A DNA stretch of 64,000 bases from Astrobacterium formosum (GCA_030848545.1 JAVDCA010000008.1:62001-126000); one strand, 5' to 3'; counted from the stretch's first letter, positions 18,575 to 27,396 are shown. Notes: generated by a model not told the origin, from the letters alone. A program made the numbers and translations.

Positions 18575-19246
18575 ATGCTCAGGAAAGCGACGGCCGCTAT
18601 ATTGCTCAGCACTGCTTTTGCGGCGACCACCGCCATGGCCCAGACGAATACGGGTACGACAGCACAGCGGAATACGACGGGCACGGCGGTCACCTCGCCT
18701 GGCGCCACCACGAATGCGGCCGGGACGGTCCGCTTCATCACCGAAAATCGTGCAGATCTGTGGCGTGCGTCGCAGCTTGAAGGCGTGAACATCTACAACG
18801 AGAGCAACGAGCACATCGGGGACATATCCGAGGTCTTGCTCAATCCGCAGGGGCAAATCGAAGCAGTGGTGATCGGTGTCGGCGGGTTCCTCGGTATCGG
18901 CGAGCGTGATGTGGCCGTTCCGTTCAATGCCTTGCAGTGGCAGATGACGTCTGCCAACAGCGTCGCCACGAGGCCGGGCGCTGCCACGACCGGTGCGGCC
19001 CCGCAGAGCAACGTAGCAGGTGCACAGCCGCCGCAGCGCAGCACTACTCAGACTGCGCCGGGCGCGACCCAGTCCGCTCCTGGCACCACGACGCAGGGGC
19101 CGACGGCCAACAACACCGCCACCGGTGCGACCGGAACGGGTGTGGGTACGACGAACCAGATGAATGATCGGCCCGAACGCGCGATCCTCGCCGGTGCCAC
19201 CAGGGATCAGCTCAACAACGCGCCTGAATTCCGGTACTCGCGCTAA
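18575..19246 (+). CDS. Exported PRC-barrel domain protein
   Basis: The 223-residue protein starts with a signal peptide (MLRKATAAILLSTAFAATTA, cleaved after AMA). After a Thr-rich spacer comes a PRC-barrel domain (about residues 55-130): WRASQLEGVNIYNESNEHIG, DISEVLLNPQGQIEAVVIGV, GIGERDVAVPFNALQW. The last 90 residues are low-complexity Thr/Ala/Gln/Gly. Such periplasmic PRC-barrel proteins are common in Hyphomicrobiales and are often stress-linked, but their role is not defined. ATG 18575 has GGAGAGGACG upstream; the longer frame from 18536 is less likely. Confidence 0.85.
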   Translation: MLRKATAAILLSTAFAATTAMAQTNTGTTAQRNTTGTAVTSPGATTNAAGTVRFITENRADLWRASQLEGVNIYNESNEHIGDISEVLLNPQGQIEAVVIGVGGFLGIGERDVAVPFNALQWQMTSANSVATRPGAATTGAAPQSNVAGAQPPQRSTTQTAPGATQSAPGTTTQGPTANNTATGATGTGVGTTNQMNDRPERAILAGATRDQLNNAPEFRYSR

Positions 19247-19267
19247 CTTGAGCCCGCGGAGGTGTTG

Positions 19268-19591
19268 ATGAGGTTTCCTCTCTTTGCGGTCGTGGCCGGA
19301 ATCGTCCTGTTCGCGGCGCCTGCCGCCCATGCGCTACCCGCCGCAAGCACGTTTGGTGAGGCCGCTCGCCAGCAGGCCGCGCAGGTCGTCCCGGTCCAAG
19401 CCCAGATCCAGCGGAAGCGGCCGCCGCCGCGAATGGAACGTCGCGGCTATCGCCGCGACGGGCGACGACACTGGACGCCGGGGCGTAGCTATCGGCACGC
19501 TCCGCGGGGATGGAACCGCTATCATTCCCGGCCACGCGACTGGCGGCGGCGCGGGTGCGTGAGTGTCGGTCCGGTCTGGTTCTGTCCCTGA
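19268..19591 (+). CDS. Small exported Arg/Pro-rich protein
   Basis: The 107-residue product has a signal peptide (MRFPLFAVVAGIVLFAAPAA, cleavage near AHA) and a very basic mature part rich in Arg, His, Pro and Trp (RRDGRRHWTPGRSYR, WNRYHSRPRDWRRRG), ending GCVSVGPVWFCP with two cysteines that may form a disulfide. Small proteins of this make-up occur widely in Hyphomicrobiales and have no assigned function. GGAGG at 19258-19262 supports ATG 19268. It follows the PRC-barrel gene by 21 bases and precedes a strong hairpin, so the two genes may form a short operon. Confidence 0.7.
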   Translation: MRFPLFAVVAGIVLFAAPAAHALPAASTFGEAARQQAAQVVPVQAQIQRKRPPPRMERRGYRRDGRRHWTPGRSYRHAPRGWNRYHSRPRDWRRRGCVSVGPVWFCP

Positions 19592-19619
19592 CCATCGCAG
19601 CACTCATGTCTAGAATAGG

Positions 19620-19647
19620 GCAGCGGGCCGCTTTCAGGGCCCGCTGC
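19620..19647 (+). terminator. Strong hairpin after the exported-protein pair
   Basis: GCAGCGGGCC at 19620-19629 and GGCCCGCTGC at 19638-19647 form a perfect 10-base stem with an 8-base loop, 29 bases after the stop at 19591. The next bases are CTCGCTGTC, not a T-tract. It would separate this pair from the genes leading to mrp. Confidence 0.6.
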
Positions 19648-19795
19648 CTCGCTGTCAGGCGTTGTCGCGTCGGTTTCCCGCGGCTAATCACGGCAACTGC
19701 CGAACGCCGCGTAAAGTGATTGGATCATTTGTCGCGCGACATATTGCCGGACGGTCCACCCATCCTGGAACAGCTAGGTTGCGTCTTACCGACGC

Positions 19796-20131
19796 GTGGA
19801 CATCACGATGACGTTGATCACGCGAACTGATAATCTGCTTCAGCTGGAGGCGCACCGCAGCCGGCTGATCCTCGACAAGAAGGCCGGGAAAGCCGTGTTT
19901 CATCGCAAGATCCTCTTCATGGCCCTCAAGCCGGCGGAAGTGGACCTCGCAGACCTGGTCGACGTCACCGTCGACGTCGGTGTTGATCGTGCGTCCGGGG
20001 TCGAAGTCTGCAACATGCTGTTGATCTCGCGGGGGGGAGGGGCGTGGGCGTTCCCGGCAGACGACAAGGTCGTGGCGGAGCGTGACGCGGTGGCCGTGCG
20101 TCAGTTCATCGGCCTCCCGGCGAATGCCTAA
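19796..20131 (+). CDS. Hypothetical protein upstream of mrpA (possible PH-like fold)
   Basis: I do not recognise a named family. The 111-residue product is soluble, with alternating strand-like segments (LQLEAHRSRLILDKKAGKAV, RKILFMALKPAEVDLADLV, VEVCNMLLISRGGGAWAFP) and a C-terminal helix (ERDAVAVRQFIGL). That order suggests a bacterial pleckstrin-like fold, but this is a guess from pattern. The start may be GTG 19796 or ATG 19808; neither has a strong ribosome binding site. It ends 27 bases before mrpA on the same strand, so it may be the first gene of the mrp transcript. Confidence 0.55.
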   Translation: MDITMTLITRTDNLLQLEAHRSRLILDKKAGKAVFHRKILFMALKPAEVDLADLVDVTVDVGVDRASGVEVCNMLLISRGGGAWAFPADDKVVAERDAVAVRQFIGLPANA

Positions 20132-20158
20132 CTGTCTGATCGCCGACATACGCCCCCG

Positions 20159-22990
20159 ATGAGAATTGCGCTCATTGTCCTGATCCCGTTCATCGGGGCC
20201 GTCATTCCGCCGCTCGCCATTCGGGCCGGACGTAACGTGTGCACCGCCGCCACCGCGGCGGTCACCGGTCTCGCGCTGCTTCTCCTGCTCACGGACGTGC
20301 CGGCGGTGTTCTCCGGCCGTGTTCCGGGCCTGCGCGTCGATTGGCTGCCGCAGGCCGGCCTGTCGTTTTCGTTCTTCATCGACGGGCTCGGGCTGTTCTT
20401 CGCCGGCCTCATCCTGGTGATCGGTCTGCTGATCATCATCTACGCCCGGTTCTATCTCGGCCGGACCGACTCGATGGGCCGTTTCTTTTGCTATCTCCTG
20501 CTCTTCCAGGGCTCGATGGTCGGCATCGTCCTGAGCGACAACATCCTTCTGCTGGTGGTGTTCTGGGAACTGACGAGCCTGAGCTCTTTTCTTTTGATCG
20601 GCTACTGGCACCACCTGCCGGCCTCGCGCGCCGGCGCCCGCATGGCGCTGATCGTCACCGGCGCCGGTGGACTGGCCCTGCTGGGCGGAATGCTGTTGCT
20701 AGGGCACATCGCCGGCACGTTCGAACTCAGCGAACTCCTGACCCGCGGCGAAGTGGTCAAATCCTCGCCGCTCTATCTGCCGACCCTCATTCTCATCCTG
20801 CTCGGGGCATTCACCAAGTCCGCCCAGTTCCCCTTCCATGTCTGGCTGCCGCACGCGATGGCGGCGCCGACCCCGGTCTCGGCCTATCTGCATTCGGCCA
20901 CAATGGTGAAGGCGGGCGTGTTCCTGCTGGCGCGGCTCTGGCCGGTGCTTTCCGGCACTCCGGAGTGGTTCCTGATCGTATCGGCGACCGGCCTCGTCAC
21001 CATGGTGGTGGCGGCCTGGATCGCACTGTTCAAGGACGATCTCAAGGCCCTGCTGGCCTTTTCGACCGTGAGCCATCTCGGCCTTATGACCATGCTGCTG
21101 GGATTCGGGACGCCCTTCGGGGTGATCGCCGCGGTCTTCCACGTCCTCAATCACGCTACCTTCAAGGCGGCGCTGTTCATGTCCGCCGGCATCGTCGATC
21201 ACGAAGCCGGCACGCGCGACATTCGCCGCCTGGGCGGTCTGCGGCGGCTCATGCCCGTCACGTCGAGCCTCGCCATCGTGACGGCGGCTTCCATGGCAGG
21301 CGTACCGCTCTTCAACGGGTTCCTGTCCAAGGAGATGATGCTCGAAGAGGCCGCGCACACGGTCTATGCCGGCCAAGCGTGGCTGTTCCCGATCTTCGCG
21401 ACGGCGGGGGCGTTGCTTTCCGCCGCCTATTCGGCGCGGCTCGTGTGGTGCGTATTTCTCGGGCCAAAACGCCAGGACTATCCCCGTCACCCCCACGACC
21501 CGCCTTTAGGAATGTGGTTGCCGGTCGCCGTTCTGGCATCGGCGGTCGTTGTCATCGGCCTGATGCCGGCGATCGTCGCCGGCGCGCTCGTCGAGCGCAC
21601 GGCTTCCGCCGCCGTTGGGGGAGCCCTGCCGCAATTCCATCTCGCGATATGGCACGGCTTGACGCCGGCTTTGTTCATGAGCGGATTCGCCTTGACGGGC
21701 GGGCTCGCGCTTCTGTGGGCGTATTCATCGCTCGAACGCCTGCGCCTGGCCTTGCCGCGCCCAGACGGAATGACCCTGTTTCAGGGATCCGTCGCCGGGC
21801 TCGTCCGTTCGTCGCGGTTCGTGCTCGGTTCGCTCGCCGATGGCGGCTTGCCGCGCGACCTCGCCGTGATCGTCCTGACCACCGCAGGCCTCGCCCTCGC
21901 GGGTTACGTCCAGGCAGGTCCCGGGCCGCTCGCCGGAACGCGAGCGGCGCTGCCGGCGACCATTCCGGCGGTCACCGGCTGGCTCGTGCTGCTGCTCGCC
22001 TGCGGATTGATCGTCCGCCATCATTACGACCGGCTCGCGGCGCTGATCATCATCAGCGTCATCGGCCTCGTCGTCTCGCTCGCCTTCCTGCAGTTTTCCG
22101 CGCCGGACCTCGCCCTCACGCAGATATCGGTGGAGATCGTGACCACCATACTACTCCTGTTGGCACTCAATCTGCTGCCACGCACCACGCCGGATGAATC
22201 CTCGACGGCTGGTAAACTCGGCGCCGGCGCGTTGGCGACGACGGTCGGGGTGGGGGTGGCGGCACTCGCCTATGCGGTGATGACGCGTGGCACCGAGACG
22301 ATCTCGGACTATCACATCGAACAGTCCAAGCCGGCGGGGGGAGGGACGAATGTGGTGAACGTCATCCTGGTCGACTTCCGCGGCTTCGATACTTTCGGCG
22401 AGATCATCGTGCTTTCGATCGCCGCCCTGACGATATTCGCGCTACTGGATTCCGCCCTCCACGGCGCCGCCCGGCGTCGGATAAGAACATTACGGTTCTT
22501 GCCGCGGGCCGGCGACCCGCATCCGTTGCTGCTCACGGTCGTCACGCGCGTGTTGCTGCCCCTGTCGCTCGTGGTCGGGATCTATGTGCTTCTGCGCGGG
22601 CACAACATGCCGGGCGGGGGCTTCATCGCCGGGCTGATCGTCGCCATCGCGCTGCTGATGCAGTACATGGCCAGCGGCTATGTGTGGGCGCACCGCCGCG
22701 CCAGAATGGACGCCCATGCGATGATCGGCGGCGGCGTGATGCTCGCCGGTGCGGCGGGGCTTGCATCGCTTGCGTTCGGCCGGCCGTTTCTCACCAGCAC
22801 GTTCGGATATTTCCACGTGCCGCTGTTTGGGGAAATCGAGTTGGCTTCGGCGATGGCTTTCGATATCGGCGTTTTCTTCACCGTGGTCGGAACGTGCATC
22901 TTGTCTCTTGCGACCCTGTCGCGCGTCGAAGAGCGCGCCGAACAGGCTTCAAAGCAGACGCAGGTCAAGACCGGGACGGGTGCGCCATGA
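20159..22990 (+). CDS. mrpA: Mrp Na+/H+ antiporter subunit A fused to subunit B
   Basis: MrpA is the large, complex-I-like proton-translocating subunit of the multisubunit Na+/H+ antiporter. The 943-residue protein has about 20 membrane segments: a NuoL/ND5-like core (GLGLFFAGLILVIGLLIIIY, FWELTSLSSFLLIGYW, GAFTKSAQFPFHVWLPHAM with the conserved Lys, FKDDLKALLAFSTVSHLG, HVLNHATFKAALFMSAG), then MrpA-specific helices, and from about residue 780 a MrpB domain (RGHNMPGGGFIAGLIVAIAL). No separate mrpB follows, so this is the fused A-B form seen in many Proteobacteria. Its stop overlaps mrpC by four bases. Confidence 0.96.
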   Translation: MRIALIVLIPFIGAVIPPLAIRAGRNVCTAATAAVTGLALLLLLTDVPAVFSGRVPGLRVDWLPQAGLSFSFFIDGLGLFFAGLILVIGLLIIIYARFYLGRTDSMGRFFCYLLLFQGSMVGIVLSDNILLLVVFWELTSLSSFLLIGYWHHLPASRAGARMALIVTGAGGLALLGGMLLLGHIAGTFELSELLTRGEVVKSSPLYLPTLILILLGAFTKSAQFPFHVWLPHAMAAPTPVSAYLHSATMVKAGVFLLARLWPVLSGTPEWFLIVSATGLVTMVVAAWIALFKDDLKALLAFSTVSHLGLMTMLLGFGTPFGVIAAVFHVLNHATFKAALFMSAGIVDHEAGTRDIRRLGGLRRLMPVTSSLAIVTAASMAGVPLFNGFLSKEMMLEEAAHTVYAGQAWLFPIFATAGALLSAAYSARLVWCVFLGPKRQDYPRHPHDPPLGMWLPVAVLASAVVVIGLMPAIVAGALVERTASAAVGGALPQFHLAIWHGLTPALFMSGFALTGGLALLWAYSSLERLRLALPRPDGMTLFQGSVAGLVRSSRFVLGSLADGGLPRDLAVIVLTTAGLALAGYVQAGPGPLAGTRAALPATIPAVTGWLVLLLACGLIVRHHYDRLAALIIISVIGLVVSLAFLQFSAPDLALTQISVEIVTTILLLLALNLLPRTTPDESSTAGKLGAGALATTVGVGVAALAYAVMTRGTETISDYHIEQSKPAGGGTNVVNVILVDFRGFDTFGEIIVLSIAALTIFALLDSALHGAARRRIRTLRFLPRAGDPHPLLLTVVTRVLLPLSLVVGIYVLLRGHNMPGGGFIAGLIVAIALLMQYMASGYVWAHRRARMDAHAMIGGGVMLAGAAGLASLAFGRPFLTSTFGYFHVPLFGEIELASAMAFDIGVFFTVVGTCILSLATLSRVEERAEQASKQTQVKTGTGAP

Positions 22991-23364
22991 GCATGGAATT
23001 TCTGATGGCGAGCGGGATCGGGGCGCTTACCGCCGCAGGCCTGTACCTCATCCTGCTGCGACGAACTTTTCCGGTGGTGATCGGGCTCTCGTTACTGTCC
23101 TACGCCGTCAATGTCTTCCTGTTTGCGATGGGACGGTTGACGATCGACCTGCCGCCGATCGTGTCGTCGTCCGCCGCCGGGTATACGGATCCCCTGCCGC
23201 AGGCGCTTGTCCTCACCGCGATCGTCATCACTTTCGGCATGACGGCGTTGATCGTCGTCCTGTCCTTGCGCGGCTTTCTGGAGACCGGAACGGACCATGT
23301 CGGCCGGGAGACGGAAGCCGGAAAGCCGGCGTCCGAAGCGCAGCGGGAAGTGGCGGCGCGATGA
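22987..23364 (+). CDS. mrpC: Mrp Na+/H+ antiporter subunit C (NuoK-like)
   Basis: MrpC is the counterpart of NuoK in complex I. The 125-residue protein has three membrane helices with GLYLILLRRTFPVVIGLSLL, NVFLFAMGRL and DPLPQALVLTAIVITFGMTA, the last being the family signature. It begins inside the mrpA stop (ATGA) and ends inside the mrpD start (ATGA), which fits equal expression of the complex subunits. Confidence 0.96.
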   Translation: MSMEFLMASGIGALTAAGLYLILLRRTFPVVIGLSLLSYAVNVFLFAMGRLTIDLPPIVSSSAAGYTDPLPQALVLTAIVITFGMTALIVVLSLRGFLETGTDHVGRETEAGKPASEAQREVAAR

Positions 23365-24884
23365 GCAACCCGTGGCTCATCATGCCGCTGGTCGTGCCGG
23401 CCTTGACGGCGGCACTCCTGGTGCTCGCCCTGCGGCGCAGCCCGTCGCGGCAGCGAGTCCTTTCCGGCGCGTCGGTCCTGGTCCAGATGATGCTTGCGGT
23501 CGGCTTCTGTCTCGCCGCCGCCGACGGAGAGCCGCGCACCTATCTGCTCGGCAACTGGCCGGCCCCCTTCGGCATCGTACTCGTGCTGGACAGGTTGGCG
23601 GCGATCATGCTGTTGCTCACCGGCGTGCTCGCCGTTTGCGCCCTGCTCGCCGCGCTGGAGACGTGGGATCGGCGGGGAAGGCATTTCCACGCTCTCTTTC
23701 AGTTCCTGCTGCTCGGCCTCAATGGCGCCTTCCTGACCGGTGACCTGTTCAACCTGTTCGTCTTCTTCGAAGTACTGCTGATCGCGTCCTATGGCCTGAT
23801 GCTGCATGGCGGTGGGGCCCGCCGCCTCAAATCCGGATTCATGTATGTCGCCGTCAACCTGATCGGCTCGACCGTGTTTCTGTTCGCGGTGGGACTCATC
23901 TACGCCTCCACCGGTACGCTCAACATGGCGGATCTCGCCGTCAAGGTGCCGCAAGTCGCAGCGTCCGATCAGGCGCTGCTCGCGGCCGGCGCGCTCCTGC
24001 TCTTCACCGTGTTCGCGATCAAGTCCGCGATGGTGCCGCTGCATTGGTGGCTGCCGCCGGCCTATGGGGCCGCCGCGCCCCCCGTCGCGGCGCTGTTTGC
24101 CATCATGACCAAGGTCGGCGCCTATTCGATCATCCGCGTCTATACCCTGGTCTTCGGAGCCGACGCCGGTCCGCTCGCCGGTATCGCCGTCCCGTGGATC
24201 CTGCCGGCGGGAATCCTCACTCTGGTGCTCGGGACGATCGGTGTCCTGGCGAGCCGCGCGCTGCTCGATCTCGTCTGCTATGCCCTGATATCGTCCATGG
24301 GAACGCTGTTGATCGCGGTCGGCCTGACGAGCGCCGACGGGTTGGCTGCCGCGCTCTACTATGCGCTGCAAAGCACGCTCGTGAGCGCGGGCTTGTTCCT
24401 GCTGGCCGGCATGATCGGCGAGGGGGATGAGCGACAGGATCGCGGCGCCGGGGTTCGGAATGGCGCCGGTCTGCTCGCGGGCTTCTATTTCGTCCTTGCG
24501 ATTGCGGCGGTCGGCATGCCGCCGCTCGCCGGATTCATCGGCAAGATCCTGATCCTCGAGGCGGGGCGCGCCGCGTCGCTCGCCAGCGCCGTATGGCCGG
24601 CAATCCTCGTCACCAGCCTGCTGATGATCATCGGCTTCGCCCGCACGGGCATTCGAATCTTCTGGAACGTCCCGGTTGGGGAGGCCCTGGCCGTGCCGCA
24701 CCCGGTCGCAATGCTGCCGACGCTTGTGGTCGGCGGCCTGATTGTCCTGTTGGTAGCACTCGCCATCTTCGCCGGCACCGTCATGGACGGTCTCGCTGCC
24801 ACCGCAGAGCAGGTATTGAAGCCGCGGCACTACATAGGGGCGGTGTTGCGGGACCAGCGGGCGGGGCCCGCCGGGGGAGAATGA
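23361..24884 (+). CDS. mrpD: Mrp Na+/H+ antiporter subunit D (NuoN-like)
   Basis: MrpD is the second large antiporter-like subunit. The 507-residue protein has about 14 membrane segments with ALNGAFLTGDLFNLFVFFEV, LLIASYGLMLHGGG, FAIKSAMVPLHWWLPPAYGA carrying the conserved Lys, and MPPLAGFIGKILILE. It overlaps mrpC and mrpE by four bases each. Length and order match MrpD; an annotation as NADH dehydrogenase subunit would be misleading because of the operon. Confidence 0.96.
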   Translation: MSNPWLIMPLVVPALTAALLVLALRRSPSRQRVLSGASVLVQMMLAVGFCLAAADGEPRTYLLGNWPAPFGIVLVLDRLAAIMLLLTGVLAVCALLAALETWDRRGRHFHALFQFLLLGLNGAFLTGDLFNLFVFFEVLLIASYGLMLHGGGARRLKSGFMYVAVNLIGSTVFLFAVGLIYASTGTLNMADLAVKVPQVAASDQALLAAGALLLFTVFAIKSAMVPLHWWLPPAYGAAAPPVAALFAIMTKVGAYSIIRVYTLVFGADAGPLAGIAVPWILPAGILTLVLGTIGVLASRALLDLVCYALISSMGTLLIAVGLTSADGLAAALYYALQSTLVSAGLFLLAGMIGEGDERQDRGAGVRNGAGLLAGFYFVLAIAAVGMPPLAGFIGKILILEAGRAASLASAVWPAILVTSLLMIIGFARTGIRIFWNVPVGEALAVPHPVAMLPTLVVGGLIVLLVALAIFAGTVMDGLAATAEQVLKPRHYIGAVLRDQRAGPAGGE

Positions 24885-25378
24885 CGATGCGCGCCCGTTT
24901 TCTGCCGCACCCGCTTTTGGCCGCGACCCTTGCGCTGGTCTGGGTGCTGCTGACGAACGACTTCTCGTGGGGGGCGGTCGCCTTCGGGCTTCTGCTCGGA
25001 CTGGCGGTTTCGAAGCTCACCAGCGTCTATTGGCCACGACGACCGCGGATCCGCAACGTTCCCGCGATCATCGAGTACACCGGCATCGTCATGTGGGACA
25101 TCATCGTTTCGAACGTGCTGGTCGCCTATCTCATCCTTTTCCGGCGCGGAACGAGCTTGCGATCGCGCTTCGTCATGGTCCCGCTGGAGCTCGAGAGCCC
25201 CGAAGCGATCGCGGTCTTGGCCGGCACGATCACCCTGACCCCGGGCACGGTGACCGCCGACCTGAGCGCCGACGGAAGCGCGCTGTTGGTCCATTGCCTG
25301 GAGACCGATGACGCGGAAGGTACCGTCGCCGCCATCAAGTCGCGATACGAGCGCCGCCTGATGAGGATATTCCAATGA
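24881..25378 (+). CDS. mrpE: Mrp Na+/H+ antiporter subunit E
   Basis: The 165-residue product has two N-terminal membrane helices and a soluble domain with YTGIVMWDIIVSNVLVA and ITLTPGTVTADLSADGSAL, the latter being the MrpE signature. The start is ATG 24881 (overlap with mrpD); a second ATG two codons later is possible. mrpF overlaps its end by four bases. MrpE has no complex I homologue and is needed for full antiport in other species. Confidence 0.95.
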   Translation: MTMRARFLPHPLLAATLALVWVLLTNDFSWGAVAFGLLLGLAVSKLTSVYWPRRPRIRNVPAIIEYTGIVMWDIIVSNVLVAYLILFRRGTSLRSRFVMVPLELESPEAIAVLAGTITLTPGTVTADLSADGSALLVHCLETDDAEGTVAAIKSRYERRLMRIFQ

Positions 25379-25644
25379 TATCGGCCGCCTGCAGCTTCGC
25401 CATCGTGGCGATCTCGGTCTCCATCCTGCTCAACGTCTACCGCCTCGTCGCAGGACCGGACGCCACCGACCGCATCCTGGCGCTCGATACCATGGTGGTC
25501 AATGCCATCGGGTTGATCGTGGTCGCCGGCATCATGTTCGGCACCGCGATCTATTTCGAGGCCGCCCTGCTGTTCGCGATGGTGGGATTCGTCGCCACCG
25601 TGGCGTTCTGCAAGTTCCTGCTGCGCGGCAATGTCATCGAGTGA
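25375..25644 (+). CDS. mrpF: Mrp Na+/H+ antiporter subunit F
   Basis: The 89-residue protein has three membrane helices and the MrpF motif YRLVAGPDATDRILALDTM, with the conserved Asp in the second helix region. It overlaps mrpE by four bases. Length is normal for the family. Confidence 0.95.
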   Translation: MISAACSFAIVAISVSILLNVYRLVAGPDATDRILALDTMVVNAIGLIVVAGIMFGTAIYFEAALLFAMVGFVATVAFCKFLLRGNVIE

Positions 25645-25652
25645 GGTTCGCG

Positions 25653-26069
25653 ATGCCGTCATTGATCGAACTGGCCATCGCCGTCTTCCTCGTCATCGGC
25701 GGCGTCTTCGTGTTCGTCGGGTCGCTCGGTCTCGCCAAGCTTCCGGACACGATGCGGCGTCTGCACGGCCCCACCAAGGCGACCACGCTCGGCATCGGCG
25801 CCTTGCTGGCGGCGTCCATTCTGTTCTTCCTGGTGATGCAGAACGCGGGCGGCATCCACGAGGTGCTGATCACGATGTTTCTGTTCCTCACCGCTCCGGT
25901 CAGCGGCAACTTGATCGCCAAGGCCTACATCTTCCGGCACAAGGACATTCAGGAGAGCCTGCCGCCGGCCGGAGACCGGGGGGGCTGGGCGACGCTCGGC
26001 GAACAGAAGCCTGCCGAGCGTGCGCAGCGCCAGCCGCAGCGACGGGACGGGCCATCCGCAGTTGAATAG
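25653..26069 (+). CDS. mrpG: Mrp Na+/H+ antiporter subunit G
   Basis: The 138-residue product has three membrane helices and the MrpG motif LGLAKLPDTMRRLHGPTKAT followed by LGIGALLAASILFF. I take ATG 25653, with GAGG seven bases upstream; a GTG at 25641, overlapping the mrpF stop, is in frame and would add four residues. The C-terminal 35 residues are hydrophilic and longer than in most MrpG proteins. It is the last gene of the operon; no clear hairpin follows. Confidence 0.93.
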   Translation: MPSLIELAIAVFLVIGGVFVFVGSLGLAKLPDTMRRLHGPTKATTLGIGALLAASILFFLVMQNAGGIHEVLITMFLFLTAPVSGNLIAKAYIFRHKDIQESLPPAGDRGGWATLGEQKPAERAQRQPQRRDGPSAVE

Positions 26070-26306
26070 TGCGGGGCGCTTCATCCGCAAGATGCGTCGC
26101 GAAGAGCAGGGGGCGACAACCATACTTGCGTTGGCATTGGCGGGTCAAAGGCGCGCGGCCCGATCACCGCTCGTTCGTCTTCATGCGCTGAGGCATGGTC
26201 GGGATGCCGTAGGCAATCTCGGATAGGGGAAACAACACACGCGGGCAGACGTCTTCGCTGCTAATCAGAACTTGTCGTTTTTTGCAGGGCTGAGGACGAG
26301 GCGCCG

Positions 26307-26486
26307 ATGGATCGGGAGCCAAAAGAACACGCCAGGACCGACTGGCTGGCTTTCATGGAAGGCGCCGCGATGCCCGGCTACGATCCGGCGCGCGAATCGG
26401 CTGATGAAAAAGATCGCAGGATGACGCCGGTTGCCGTCGAAGAGACGACACCAGTCCGCGTCGCCAGGCGCCGGGCGGGGAGCTGA
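26307..26486 (+). CDS. Small hypothetical ORF, 59 residues
   Basis: An ATG at 26307 with GAGG five bases upstream opens a frame of 59 codons. The product is hydrophilic and charged (MDREPKEHARTDWLAFMEGA, PGYDPARESADEKDRR), ending in a basic segment RVARRRAGS. No family is recognised. The good ribosome binding site and lack of other features in the 720-base stretch between mrpG and the cold-shock gene are the grounds for listing it; it could still be chance. Confidence 0.4.
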   Translation: MDREPKEHARTDWLAFMEGAAMPGYDPARESADEKDRRMTPVAVEETTPVRVARRRAGS

Positions 26487-26729
26487 TACCGGATTCGGCT
26501 AATTAGTTCCGTCACACCGGGGTGCCGCCACCAGCGCGTTCACGCGAGTCTTCGACGCACTTTGGCGGCGAGGCCGGACCTTCATCAGGTGGCGCGGCAC
26601 AAACGCATCACGTCACGACGACCATTCGGGTGGCCGGTCGGCAGTGACACGAATCCCAGCAGCGCGATTGCTTTCGCCGTCGCGCTGCCGAGTCGTCTTA
26701 TAGGGTCGTTAAACCGCCTGCGGCGCCGT
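26487..26729. other. Intergenic sequence, nothing identified
   Basis: Sequence between the small ORF and the nested inverted repeat downstream of the cold-shock gene. Short frames cross it with no ribosome binding site and no family motif. No repeat or RNA is recognised. Confidence 0.4.
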
Positions 26730-26777
26730 GAACCTCAGGGCTCTGACGGTACTACCGTAATCAGAGCGCGAAGGTTC
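26730..26777 (-). terminator. Nested inverted repeat downstream of the cold-shock gene
   Basis: Three nested dyads share one centre: GAACCT/AGGTTC (26730-26735, 26772-26777), GCTCTGA/TCAGAGC (26740-26746, 26761-26767) and ACGGTA/TACCGT (26746-26751, 26753-26758). They begin 13 bases past the csp stop, in the direction of csp transcription, so a terminator or mRNA-stabilising stem is the simplest role. There is no T-tract on the minus strand. Confidence 0.5.
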
Positions 26778-26790
26778 GCGCCGACGGCGC

Positions 26791-27000
26791 TCAGACGGCG
26801 CGCAGGTTGTCCGCCGAGGACTTTCCGCTGCGGCGGTCGGTCACCACCTCGAAGGAAAGCTTCTGGCCTTCCTGGAGGGTGCCCATGCCGGCCCGCTCGA
26901 CGGCGCTGATGTGGACGAAAACGTCCGCGCCGCCGCCTTCCGGCTGAATGAAACCAAAGCCTTTTTGGTTATTGAACCACTTCACGGTGCCCGTGCTCAT
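26791..27000 (-). CDS. Cold-shock protein (CspA family)
   Basis: CspA proteins are single OB-fold RNA chaperones. The 69-residue product begins [20 protein letters not shown], carrying RNP1 (KGFGFI), and continues with [10 protein letters not shown] (RNP2), ending [22 protein letters not shown] precedes the ATG at 27000. A good promoter lies about 160 bases upstream (27160-27188), giving a long untranslated leader of the kind that controls cspA-type genes by temperature. Confidence 0.97.
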   Translation of the reverse strand: MSTGTVKWFNNQKGFGFIQPEGGGADVFVHISAVERAGMGTLQEGQKLSFEVVTDRRSGKSSADNLRAV

Positions 27001-27396
27001 AGTGATGTCCTTTGTGACGATGTACACGTGGGCGCCTGACGCTCGATGACTCGGTCGCCGGACACCCGGATGGTCGATTTTGGAAAATGATCTGAAACGT
27101 GCACGCCCATCGCACAGGGGCGAAGCGGCCCAGTCGTTTGGCCCATGATCGATGGACGACTTATAGAGATCAATTGCGGCGCCCACAAGGGGTATCCTGG
27201 CCTGACGACAAGCTCTTTCTTGCGATTGCTGAGGTCGTCATGAGGAACCCGACCGGCCCGGAGGGGAGGGGGCAGACCGATAATTGTCTGGCTATCACGT
27301 CGGACAAGCCCCATATTGGGAAAACCATTGGCATTCGATCCTGGCGCCGTGGCTGAGAGACAGTCCGCGCTCCCGCCTGCGTCCCCGGAGATTGCG
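27001..27396. other. Leader of the cold-shock gene and upstream gap
   Basis: The part from 27001 to about 27153 is the presumed 5' leader of the minus-strand cold-shock mRNA. The rest, to the small ORF at 27397, holds the csp promoter and presumably a plus-strand promoter for that ORF. No gene is recognised in it. Confidence 0.5.
27160..27188 (-). promoter_or_regulatory. Sigma-70-type promoter of the cold-shock gene
   Basis: Read on the minus strand, TTGTGG (27188-27183) and TATAAG (27165-27160) are separated by exactly 17 bases. Transcription would start near 27153, leaving a leader of about 150 bases before the csp ATG at 27000. Motif match and spacing are seen directly; use of the site is inferred. 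Confidence 0.55.

Noticed and set aside
26270..26290. T-run (six T, 26278-26283) as a rho-independent terminator of mrp
   Set aside because: No stem-loop could be found directly upstream of the run.
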